Positions 27,643 to 34,903 of a stretch of DNA of 64,000 nt are shown here, in pieces; positions within the stretch are counted from its first letter, which is position 1; every line of letters starts with the position of its first letter. Below the pieces are notes generated by a model. It was not told the DNA's origin. It ran no database searches and was given only the letters and a program-made list of their open reading frames with translations. Source of the stretch: Roseomonas mucosa ATCC BAA-692 (GTDB taxonomy: Bacteria; Pseudomonadota; Alphaproteobacteria; Acetobacterales; Acetobacteraceae); contig NZ_JHWD01000016.1 of assembly GCF_000622225.1 (NCBI RefSeq), forward strand, positions 1 through 64,000, written 5' to 3'. Made by a program: the position numbers and the translations under genes.

Positions 27643-28710
27643 TCAGGCCTCCTCGCGCCACAGGCACAGGAGGCCCGCGGTGGCGAAGCAGGGCAGCATG
27701 CTCCAGGCCGCCGGAACCGGGCCCAGCCCGCCGGCCTCGCCGATCGCGATCATCAGGCCCTGCGCCACGAGATAGCCGAGCCCGAGCGTCAGGCCAACCG
27801 CGGCCCGCCGCGTGCCGCCATGCTGGCGCGGCAGACCGAAGGCGGCGGGCATGGCCAGCAGCAGCATCAGGAAGGGCACCAGCGCCGCCGCCGCCGCCGC
27901 CTGGAGCCGCGTCCCGAAATAGGCGGCCCCCCGGCTGACCGCGCCTTCGCCAGCCTTGCCGCGCAGCAGCGCGGGCAGGCTCAGCGCATCGGTGGGGCGC
28001 GCGAGGTTCCGCATCGCCCGTGGCGTGGGCCCCTCCGGCCAGTCATACCCGCCCACCACCGTTTCCCGCTCCTCGCCAGGGCGCAGCACCCGCGCCCCGG
28101 TCAGCCGCCAGCTCCCGGCCGCGTGGCGCGCCTCCTCCGCCCCGATCCGCAGCGTGACCCTCCCCGAGGGATCGCGCCGCACCAGCAGCACGCCGGACAG
28201 CACCGCGCCGTCGGGCGATACCGCATCGGCGGCCAGGATGTCCGTCCCGTCGCGCAGCCACATCCGGCGATCCAGGGCCAGCGGCCGGTCCCGCGCCTCC
28301 AGATGGTCCCACCAGTCGGAGAGCGCGCGCTCGCTGTAGGGCGCCACGCCGACCTGAAGACCGAACTGCAGGCCGGCCGCCAGGGCGCAGGCGGGAACCA
28401 GTGCCCCCATGATCCGCCAGCTTCCCAGCCCCGTGGCCCGCATGGCGGTGATTTCCAGCGAGCCGGCGAGCCGCTGAAAGGTCAGGATCGCCCCGACCAG
28501 CACCGAGAGCGGCACGAGCTGCCCGAGCGTGGTGGGCAGGCGCAGCAGGGCATAGCGCCCGATGTCCCACACCCCGCCGCGGGCCAGCACGTCCCCGGCC
28601 TTGTCGAGCAGGTCCAGCAGCTGCAGCAGCGCGGCCAGCCCCAGCAGCACCGCCGTGGCCCGGCCGAGGAAGATCCGCGTCAGGTAGCGCGCCAGCACCC
28701 GTGGCAGCAT
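27643..28710 (-). CDS. lptG: LptG-like lipopolysaccharide-export permease subunit
   Basis: A 355-aa inner-membrane protein of the LptF/LptG (YjgP/YjgQ) family: an N-terminal amphipathic helix and first membrane segments (VLARYLTRIFLGRATAVLL), a jellyroll periplasmic domain, and C-terminal membrane segments. The ATG at 28710 overlaps the lptF stop as TGATG. In LPS export LptF and LptG form the lipid-extracting channel with the LptB ATPase. Here the pair lies inside the sphingolipid island between the hydroxylase and a HIT protein, without lptB, lptC or lptD. It may be the cell's LPS exporter or a copy dedicated to another lipid. Confidence 0.85.
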   Translation of the reverse strand: MLPRVLARYLTRIFLGRATAVLLGLAALLQLLDLLDKAGDVLARGGVWDIGRYALLRLPTTLGQLVPLSVLVGAILTFQRLAGSLEITAMRATGLGSWRIMGALVPACALAAGLQFGLQVGVAPYSERALSDWWDHLEARDRPLALDRRMWLRDGTDILAADAVSPDGAVLSGVLLVRRDPSGRVTLRIGAEEARHAAGSWRLTGARVLRPGEERETVVGGYDWPEGPTPRAMRNLARPTDALSLPALLRGKAGEGAVSRGAAYFGTRLQAAAAAALVPFLMLLLAMPAAFGLPRQHGGTRRAAVGLTLGLGYLVAQGLMIAIGEAGGLGPVPAAWSMLPCFATAGLLCLWREEA

Positions 28711-29975
28711 CAGCGCGCGGCCCTCGCCCGCCACGGCAGGCAGCGCGCCAGCAGTCCACCGGCCCAGGCCGCCGCATCGTCCATCCGCGCCAGGATGCGG
28801 TCGAAGGGGCCTTCCTCCGGATGGAGGTTGCTGTGCCGGAAGACCAGGATGCTGAACGCGGCGAACAGCGCGAACAGCAGCCACAGCGCCAGCGGCGCGT
28901 CGAGCCGCCCGATGGCGCCGAGGGATTCCGCCAGTTGCAGCGCCTGCTGATAGACCACGAGGATCGCCGCCCCCAGCAGGATCGCGACCGAACGGCGCGA
29001 GCGCTTGGCGGCCAGTCCCATCGGCATGGCCAGCAGTGGCAGCAGCAGCAGCGAGGCCGAGCGCACCAGCCGCGCGTGCAGCTCCCCCGCCATGCGGCGC
29101 GGCGCCACGGGCGCGTCCGCCCGCTCCCGCCCCGTCCAGAGCTCGTCCAGCGTCATCTCCCGCTCATCCGCGCCACGCAGCCGGAAGATCGGCAGGCGCC
29201 GGACGAAGGGGCGCGACTGTTCCGAGGCCGAGAAGGTCAGCGTATGCGCCTGCCCCTGCGGGTCCACCGTCAGCTGCCGCCCGTCCTCCAGCTCCAGCAG
29301 CAGCTCGCTGGTCTCCACGCTCAGCAGCATCCGCCCCGTGGCGGCGGTGGTCAGCACGTCTGTCCCGTCCTGCTGCCGCTGGTGCAGGAAGATGCCGTGC
29401 AGGAGGCCCGTCTCCGGGTCCCGGCGCTCGACATGGACGGTGAGCCGCTTGCCGATCTGGGCGAACTCGCCCGGAACCAGGGTCGCGTTCCATCCCGCAT
29501 CCATCAGGGTGCTCAGGGCCGCGCGATAGGCATAGCGGCTGACCGGCTGCACATAGCCGTAGAGCGCCACGCCCGCCAGGGCGCAGGCCACCCCCACGGC
29601 CAGGAAGGGCCGCGACAGCCAGGCCAGCGAGAGCCCCGAAGCCTGCAAGGCATCCAGCTCGTGGTTCTGGCTGAGCCGCGAGACGACGACATAGACCGCC
29701 AGGAACAGCGCCGCCGGCACCGCCAGCCCCAGGTAGTGCGGGATCAGGTAGAGCACCAGTTGCGCGATGGAGCTGGCCGGGCTGCCCGCCCCCGCCAGCA
29801 GGTTGAAAAGCCGCAGCAGCCGCTCCAGCAGCAGCGCCGGCAGCACCAGCAGCAAGGTGCCCGCCAGCGGCCGGATCAGGAGCCGCAGCATGTAGCGGCT
29901 GACCAGCCCGCCCCCGGCCGGCGGCCCGCGGGTGGCCTCCGCCCGGGCGCGCCTCTCCTCGACCGACCCGCTCAC
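28710..29975 (-). CDS. lptF: LptF-like lipopolysaccharide-export permease subunit
   Basis: A 421-aa LptF family member with the typical opening (SRYMLRLLIRPLAGTLLLVL), the RLSQNHELDALQASGLSL segment and a periplasmic jellyroll before C-terminal helices. It is longer than E. coli LptF (about 366 aa), mainly from an N-terminal extension of about 25 residues and a tail of about 45 residues. The start GTG 29975 overlaps the HIT gene's stop as GTGA, so HIT, lptF, lptG are coupled. Confidence 0.87.
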   Translation of the reverse strand: MSGSVEERRARAEATRGPPAGGGLVSRYMLRLLIRPLAGTLLLVLPALLLERLLRLFNLLAGAGSPASSIAQLVLYLIPHYLGLAVPAALFLAVYVVVSRLSQNHELDALQASGLSLAWLSRPFLAVGVACALAGVALYGYVQPVSRYAYRAALSTLMDAGWNATLVPGEFAQIGKRLTVHVERRDPETGLLHGIFLHQRQQDGTDVLTTAATGRMLLSVETSELLLELEDGRQLTVDPQGQAHTLTFSASEQSRPFVRRLPIFRLRGADEREMTLDELWTGRERADAPVAPRRMAGELHARLVRSASLLLLPLLAMPMGLAAKRSRRSVAILLGAAILVVYQQALQLAESLGAIGRLDAPLALWLLFALFAAFSILVFRHSNLHPEEGPFDRILARMDDAAAWAGGLLARCLPWRARAAR

Positions 29976-30439
29976 GCCGCCGCGGAGGCCCAGCTCTCGC
30001 GGAGGCGGCGTAGCAGGCCGTCCCGCACCGCATCCTCCGGTTCCACCGCTTGCCCAAGTGCCGGCGGCCCGGGCCAGCCGGCATCCGGGAAGGCCTGGCC
30101 GAGATGCGTCCGCACCCCGTCATAACGGGGGATGACGTGAAAATGGACGTCGGGGTCCACCATCATCAGCATGAGGTAGTTGATCTTCTCATACCCGACG
30201 AAGTCCCGGAGCATGGGCTCGAGGCGCGCCACGGCGGCGTGCAGGTCGGCGAAACCCGCGGGACTCACCTCGCCGAAGCGCGTCGCCTCCTCGCGGCAGA
30301 CGAGGACCAGCGCGCCGAGCGTGACCTGCTGCGGGCGCAGCAGCACGGTCCAGCAGCGCGTTTCGCCGATCAGCGTGGCGGGATAGCCGAACTTGACCAG
30401 CGTGGCATTTGGTGTGGCATCCGGTATGGCACTGGGCAT
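29972..30439 (-). CDS. HIT-family nucleotide hydrolase/transferase
   Basis: A 155-aa histidine-triad protein with the motif VHFHVIPRY; the first two histidines are kept and the third position is Ile. Such proteins act on nucleotide phosphoanhydrides or phosphoramidates, for example Ap4A or nucleotidyl-lipid by-products. The ATG at 30439 gives the natural N-terminus MPSAIPDATPNATLVKFGYP. It heads the operon HIT-lptF-lptG-(49-base gap)-hydroxylase-acyltransferase-nucleotidyltransferase and is divergent from the DUF2141 gene 55 bases away. Confidence 0.85.
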   Translation of the reverse strand: MPSAIPDATPNATLVKFGYPATLIGETRCWTVLLRPQQVTLGALVLVCREEATRFGEVSPAGFADLHAAVARLEPMLRDFVGYEKINYLMLMMVDPDVHFHVIPRYDGVRTHLGQAFPDAGWPGPPALGQAVEPEDAVRDGLLRRLRESWASAAA

Positions 30440-30494
30440 GCGCAGACACCTACGCCCTGTCGCCGGAAGACGCCAGACGGACCCCGGCCGCCCC

Positions 30495-31016
30495 ATGCTC
30501 CGGCCCTTCCCCGGCCGGCCCGGACCCTTGCGGCGCCTGTGGTGCTGCGCCGCGCTGCTGGCATTGCTCGCCGCGCCGCAGCCGGCGGCCGCACGGCCGG
30601 AAGACGGCCCCCGCGTCACCGCCTGCACCGCCGCCGATGCGCCGGCCGGCCCGCGCCTGCATGTCGCCGTCACCGGCGCCCGCCGCGTCGCCGGCAACAT
30701 CACCATCACGGTCTATGGCCCGAAGCCGGAACGCTTCCTGGCCAGCCATGCCTATCTCGCCCGGCAGCGTGTCCCGCTGCGGACGAGTTCGGCGGAAGCC
30801 TGCTTCGCCCTGGCCGAGCCCGGCATCTACGCCGTCGCCGTCTATCATGACGAGAACGACGACCATAACTTCAACCGCAGCCTGCTCGGCCTGCCCTCCG
30901 AGGGCTACGGCTTCTCCAACGACGCCCCCACCTCCGTCGGCCTGCCGTCCTTCGACAGCGTGCGCTTCACCGTGCCGCCAGGGGAGTCGCGGATGACCAT
31001 CCGCCTCCGCTACTGA
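30495..31016 (+). CDS. Exported DUF2141 family protein
   Basis: A 173-aa protein with a cleavable signal peptide (RRLWCCAALLALLAAPQPAAA) and one small beta-sandwich domain of the DUF2141 family: LHVAVTGARRVAGNITITVY, then the conserved IYAVAVYHDENDDHNFNRS and GYGFSNDA blocks. The aspartate-rich loop could bind calcium. The function is unknown; its place in the lipid island suggests an envelope or lipid-linked role. Its end overlaps the convergent metallophosphoesterase gene by 50 bases. Confidence 0.82.
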   Translation: MLRPFPGRPGPLRRLWCCAALLALLAAPQPAAARPEDGPRVTACTAADAPAGPRLHVAVTGARRVAGNITITVYGPKPERFLASHAYLARQRVPLRTSSAEACFALAEPGIYAVAVYHDENDDHNFNRSLLGLPSEGYGFSNDAPTSVGLPSFDSVRFTVPPGESRMTIRLRY

Positions 31017-31893
31017 CCCGCAGGACCGTGGCGGGCGAGGCCCTGAACATCCCGTCCGCCGCATCCCGAAGCCGCAGCTCGACCGCCACGCGCCACCCTT
31101 CCGCCTCGCGCGCGATACGGAGCATCTGCCAGCCGGAGGGCCCGCCATGCCCCGCCGCCAGGGCCTGGGGCGTGCCCAGCACCGGGATCGGCCCCCGGGG
31201 GCCGGGAACCTCCCCCCGCAGCGGCCGGTGGTGGTGCCCATGCAGCACGAGTTCCGCCCCGTGCCGCGCCAGCACACGGCACAGCGCCGCCCGGTCCGCC
31301 AGGGCCTTCCGCCGCCCCCCGGGGCCGAGCAGCGGCGGGTGGTGGATCATCACGATCCGGAACAACCCCTCGCGCCCCGCCACCTCCAGCAGCCCGGGCA
31401 GCGCCGCGAGCTGTGCCGCGCCCAGCCGTCCCGCCGCCGAACCCGGCCGGGTCGGCACCGCCGAGGAAAGCCCGATCAGCGCGACCGCCCCGCGCCGCCG
31501 CAGAAAGGGAAAGGGCGCGCCGCCCGCCTCCCCGGACATCCAGGGCGACCAGAGCCCGGTCCCATCCGCCCATGGCAGGGCCACGGTGGCGTCGTGGTTG
31601 CCCGGCACCACGGTGACCCCTTCCGACGGGCCGAGCGCCAGCAGCCAGTCCCGCGCGGCCGCGAATTCCCCTGGCAGGCCCAGGTTCGTCAGGTCTCCCG
31701 TGATGGCCAGGTGGTCCGCCCCGGCTGCCACGATATCGGCCAGCAGGGCTGCGGCGGACACGGCCCGGCGCCGCTTGCGCCGCCAGGCGAAATAGGCGAG
31801 CAAGCGCTTCCCCGCGAGCTGCGAGAGCGGGTGGATCGCCCCGGAGGGTACAGGCAGGTGCAGGTCGGACAGGTGCGCGAGGCTGAAGGACAT
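30967..31893 (-). CDS. Calcineurin-like metallophosphoesterase
   Basis: A 308-aa phosphoesterase with the metal ligands in HLSDLHL, ITGDLTNLG, VPGNHD, MIHHPPLL and LHGHHHRP. The ATG at 31893 is natural; the open frame beyond it overlaps the opposite-strand gene and reads as shadow. It is divergent from the CDP-alcohol phosphotransferase operon (66 bases between starts). It may dephosphorylate a lipid phosphate or headgroup intermediate made by those enzymes, but this is inference from position only. Confidence 0.85.
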   Translation of the reverse strand: MSFSLAHLSDLHLPVPSGAIHPLSQLAGKRLLAYFAWRRKRRRAVSAAALLADIVAAGADHLAITGDLTNLGLPGEFAAARDWLLALGPSEGVTVVPGNHDATVALPWADGTGLWSPWMSGEAGGAPFPFLRRRGAVALIGLSSAVPTRPGSAAGRLGAAQLAALPGLLEVAGREGLFRIVMIHHPPLLGPGGRRKALADRAALCRVLARHGAELVLHGHHHRPLRGEVPGPRGPIPVLGTPQALAAGHGGPSGWQMLRIAREAEGWRVAVELRLRDAADGMFRASPATVLRVSSGGGWSSATPLAAR

Positions 31894-31959
31894 GGTGCGG
31901 CGCAGTCTCGCCCGTCCCCCGCCCCGGCGCCAGCGGCCCGCTGGCTGGGGGAATCCCCC

Positions 31960-33054
31960 GTGCCCGTCTGGAGCATGCCGGGCTCCGAACTGCTCCGCCG
32001 GGCCCTTCTCCGCGCCGGCACCGCCGACGCCGCCCCCTGGACCGGCACGGCCCCGCAGGCGCCGCTGCTGCTGCTGCGTGCCGATCACGTCTATGACGCC
32101 TCGCTGGTCGCGGGCCTGGCGCGCCGCCCCGGCACGCTTCTTTGCCGGCCGGAGGACGGGCTGCCGGTGGCGGCCCACCTGACGGACACGGCCCTGGCCG
32201 CTTCCGTGGCCGCCGCGCTCCTGGCCGGCCGCCCCGCCGGCGACCCCGCCTTCGCGGGCCTCCTGCCCGCGCGCCCCGCCGATCTCGCGGATCTCTACAA
32301 CAAGGCCCTGCGCAAGCGTGCCAACCCCTATCTCCTCCGCCTCGATGCCGGGACGCGGCGCGCGGTGGAATGGGAGATGTTCGGCGGCTCCTACAAGGGC
32401 GTCACCGATGCCATCACCAAGCATGTCTGGCCCCGCCCGGCCTTCCAGGTGGTGCGCGGCTGCGCCGCCCTCGGCATCACGCCCAACCAGGTCACCTTCG
32501 CCAGCCTGCTCCTGGTCTTCGTCGCCCTCTGGCTCTTCGCCACGGGCGCCTGGCTGCCCGGACTGCTCGCCGCCTGGGTGATGACCTTCCTCGACACGGT
32601 GGACGGCAAGCTGGCACGGGTGACGCTCACCTCCACGCCGCTCGGCAACGTCTTCGACCATGCCATCGACCTGATCCACCCGCCCTTCTGGTGGCTGGCC
32701 TGGATCTACGGACTTTCCGCCGTGGGAATGCCCCTCGCGCATCCGGCGGCGGTCGGCGCCATCGTCTTCGGCGGCTATGTCCTCCAGCGTTTGCAGGAGG
32801 GCCTCTTCCTCGCCCTCTACAAGATGGAGATCCATGTCTGGCGGCGCTTCGACAGCTTCTTCCGCCTCTGGATCGCGCGCCGGAACCCGAACCTGCTGAT
32901 CCTCAGCCTCTTCACCCTGTTCGGCCGCCCGGACTGGGGCATGCTCGCCGTCGCCGCCTGGACCGTGTTCGGCTGCCTGGAACAGGTCGTCGTCACCCTC
33001 CAGGCCGGGCTGGCGCGCCGCCGGGGGCCGCTGCGCTCCTGGCTCGAGGGATGA
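31960..33054 (+). CDS. CDP-alcohol phosphatidyltransferase with an N-terminal nucleotidyltransferase-like remnant
   Basis: About 364 aa. The C-terminal membrane half carries the full CDP-alcohol phosphotransferase signature D-G-x2-A-R-x8-G-x3-D-x3-D (in MTFLDTVDGKLARVTLTS continuing to GNVFDHAID) and several membrane helices. The first 110 residues (LLLRADHVYDASLVAGLARR, TLLCRPEDGLPVAAHL) look like the back half of an NTP-transferase domain, as in fused inositol-phosphate cytidylyltransferase/synthase proteins, but without a nucleotide-binding loop. GTG 31960, with GGGGGA 7 bases upstream, is chosen; ATG 31975 is the alternative. It is coupled by ATGA to the lipid kinase gene. Confidence 0.85.
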   Translation: MPVWSMPGSELLRRALLRAGTADAAPWTGTAPQAPLLLLRADHVYDASLVAGLARRPGTLLCRPEDGLPVAAHLTDTALAASVAAALLAGRPAGDPAFAGLLPARPADLADLYNKALRKRANPYLLRLDAGTRRAVEWEMFGGSYKGVTDAITKHVWPRPAFQVVRGCAALGITPNQVTFASLLLVFVALWLFATGAWLPGLLAAWVMTFLDTVDGKLARVTLTSTPLGNVFDHAIDLIHPPFWWLAWIYGLSAVGMPLAHPAAVGAIVFGGYVLQRLQEGLFLALYKMEIHVWRRFDSFFRLWIARRNPNLLILSLFTLFGRPDWGMLAVAAWTVFGCLEQVVVTLQAGLARRRGPLRSWLEG

Positions 33055-33998
33055 GCGGCGCGGGGCGCATCGGCCTCATCACCAACCCCCGCAGCCGGGC
33101 CCTCCGCGAAGGCCGCTTTCCCCTGGCGGAGGCCGCCGCCGGCCTGCCGAGCGCCGCCCCCGCCACCCCCGCCGAGCTCCGCGCCGCCCTGGCGGATTTC
33201 GCCGACCGGGGCGTGGACCTGCTGGCCGTCCAGGGCGGCGACGGCACGTTGCGGGAAGTGCTTTCCGCCCTGCCGCAAACCTTTGGCGCGACGCCCCCCG
33301 CCATCGCCCTGCTGGCCACCGGCAAGACCAACCTCGCCGCCCGTGTCGTCGGGGCGCCCGGGCCGGGGGAGGAGGGCCTCGCCGCCCTGCGCCGCGCCGC
33401 CGCTTCCGGCACACTCCGCCACCACCGGCTTCCCGTGCTGGAAGTCCACCGCCCCGGCCTGGACGACGCGCCGATGCGCGGCCTCCTGTTCGGCGCCGGC
33501 GCCTTCACCGCTGCCAAGACGATGGCCGACAAGGGGCTGCACGGGCGCGGCATCCATGACCGGCTGGCCGTCTTCCTGGCCCTGGCCGGGACTGCCCTGC
33601 GCAGCATCGTCCAGCGCGACCACGCCCTGCGCGCCGGGTCGCCGATGGCCCTGTCGGTGGATGGCCGGCCCAACCCGGAAGGCCGCCGCTTCCTCGTGCT
33701 CGCCACGCCGCTGGACCGGCTGATGCTCGGCTTCTGGCCCTTCTCGGGCGAAGGGGCGGGGCCGCTGCACTGGCTGGATGTGGCGGCCCCGCCACGCCGC
33801 CTGGCCGCCGCCGTCTGGGCCGCCCGCCAGGGCCGGCAGCGCCCCTGGATGCCGGCCGCCGGCTATGCCAGCGGCCGCGCCGGCCGCCTCGCCCTGCGCC
33901 TCGACACGCCCTTCGTGCTGGATGGCGAGGTCTTCGAGCCCGGCCCGCAGGGGCTCGTCCTCACCGCCCCCGCCACCGCCACCTTCGCCATGCCATGA
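33051..33998 (+). CDS. Diacylglycerol/ceramide kinase-like lipid kinase
   Basis: A 315-aa protein with a DAGK catalytic domain: RIGLITNPRSRA opening and the nucleotide loop LLAVQGGDGTLREVLSAL, then ALLATGKTNLAARVVG. Family members phosphorylate diacylglycerol, sphingosine or ceramide with ATP. In Caulobacter a DAGK-family protein of the sphingolipid locus (CpgB) has been reported to be a ceramide kinase, so ceramide is a credible substrate here. It overlaps both neighbours by 4 bases (ATGA), so the three-gene plus-strand operon is tightly coupled. Confidence 0.85.
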   Translation: MSGAGRIGLITNPRSRALREGRFPLAEAAAGLPSAAPATPAELRAALADFADRGVDLLAVQGGDGTLREVLSALPQTFGATPPAIALLATGKTNLAARVVGAPGPGEEGLAALRRAAASGTLRHHRLPVLEVHRPGLDDAPMRGLLFGAGAFTAAKTMADKGLHGRGIHDRLAVFLALAGTALRSIVQRDHALRAGSPMALSVDGRPNPEGRRFLVLATPLDRLMLGFWPFSGEGAGPLHWLDVAAPPRRLAAAVWAARQGRQRPWMPAAGYASGRAGRLALRLDTPFVLDGEVFEPGPQGLVLTAPATATFAMP

Positions 33999-34903
33999 CC
34001 CCGCCGGACAGCCTGTCCGCCCTGGTCGCGGCGGAACTGGCCTTCCCGCCGGACCCCAATCCCGCCATGCGCGCCGCGCGCCACCTGGGGGAGGATATCG
34101 TCGCCCGGCACGGGGATGCGGTGGCGGCGGTGCTGTTCTACGGCTCCTGCCGCCGGACCGGGGAAACGGCGGGGCTGCTCGACCTCTACGTGCTCACGAC
34201 GGGAAACCTCGCCTTCCACCGGCGCCGGCTCCCCGCGCTCCTCAACGCCGTCCTGCCGCCGCAGGTCCTCCACTGGCGCTGCGACGGTCCCGGGGGGCCC
34301 CTCCGGGCCAAGGTCGCGGTCATGACCCTCAGGGCCTTCGAGCGGCGGATGCGGCCGGCCTCGATCGACACCACCCTCTGGGCCCGCTTCTGCCAGCCCG
34401 CCACCCTCGTCCATGCCCGCGACGAACCGGCCCGCCGGCGCACCGAAGCCGCCACCGCCCGGGCGGTGGAAACCGCCGTCACCTGGGCCCTGCGCCTGGA
34501 CGCGCCCACCGGCCCGCCCGCGGCGCTCTGGCGCCATCTCTTTGCCAGTACCTACGGCGCCGAGCTGCGGGCCGAGCGTGGCAACCGTCCCGACAGCATC
34601 GTCGCCACCGCCCCCGCCTGGTTCGCGGCCGTCCTGCCCGCGGCCCTGAGCCGCATCGGCCGGCACCCTTCCGGAAACTGGCGCTTCGCCTGGGCCCTGC
34701 GCCGCCTGTGTGGGAAGGCGCTGAACATCGCCCGGCTCGTCAAGGCCGCCTTCACCTTCGATGGCGGGCCGGACTACCTCGCCGACAAGATCGCCCGGCA
34801 TTCGGGCATGCCCGTGGAACTCACCCCCTGGCAGCGCCGGCATCCCATTCTGGCGGCTCCCCTGCTGCTGTGGCGCCTGCGCCGGCGGGGCGCCGTCCGC
34901 TGA
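33995..34903 (+). CDS. Tam41-like CDP-lipid synthase (phosphatidate cytidylyltransferase-like)
   Basis: A 302-aa protein resembling mitochondrial Tam41, the peripheral CDP-diacylglycerol synthase. It has a nucleotidyltransferase core with VLFYGSCRRTGETAGLLDLY (glycine-serine then the metal aspartate). Downstream, IDTTLWARFCQPATLVHA parallels the Tam41 LYVAGRLHKPV region, and a helical C-terminal part follows. No membrane segment is evident. Coupled by ATGA to the lipid kinase and downstream of the CDP-alcohol phosphotransferase, it would turn the kinase product into a CDP-activated lipid. The resemblance was judged by eye; its last 83 bases overlap the convergent GT39 gene. Confidence 0.65.
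   Translation: MTPPDSLSALVAAELAFPPDPNPAMRAARHLGEDIVARHGDAVAAVLFYGSCRRTGETAGLLDLYVLTTGNLAFHRRRLPALLNAVLPPQVLHWRCDGPGGPLRAKVAVMTLRAFERRMRPASIDTTLWARFCQPATLVHARDEPARRRTEAATARAVETAVTWALRLDAPTGPPAALWRHLFASTYGAELRAERGNRPDSIVATAPAWFAAVLPAALSRIGRHPSGNWRFAWALRRLCGKALNIARLVKAAFTFDGGPDYLADKIARHSGMPVELTPWQRRHPILAAPLLLWRLRRRGAVR

Noticed and set aside
31147-31959. Upstream extension of the CDP-alcohol phosphotransferase frame
   Set aside because: It overlaps the metallophosphoesterase on the other strand along its whole length and reads as Pro/Arg/Gln-rich nonsense; the real start is near 31960.
31894-32835. Upstream extension of the metallophosphoesterase frame
   Set aside because: The calcineurin fold begins exactly at ATG 31893; the extension lies opposite the phosphotransferase and has no domain.
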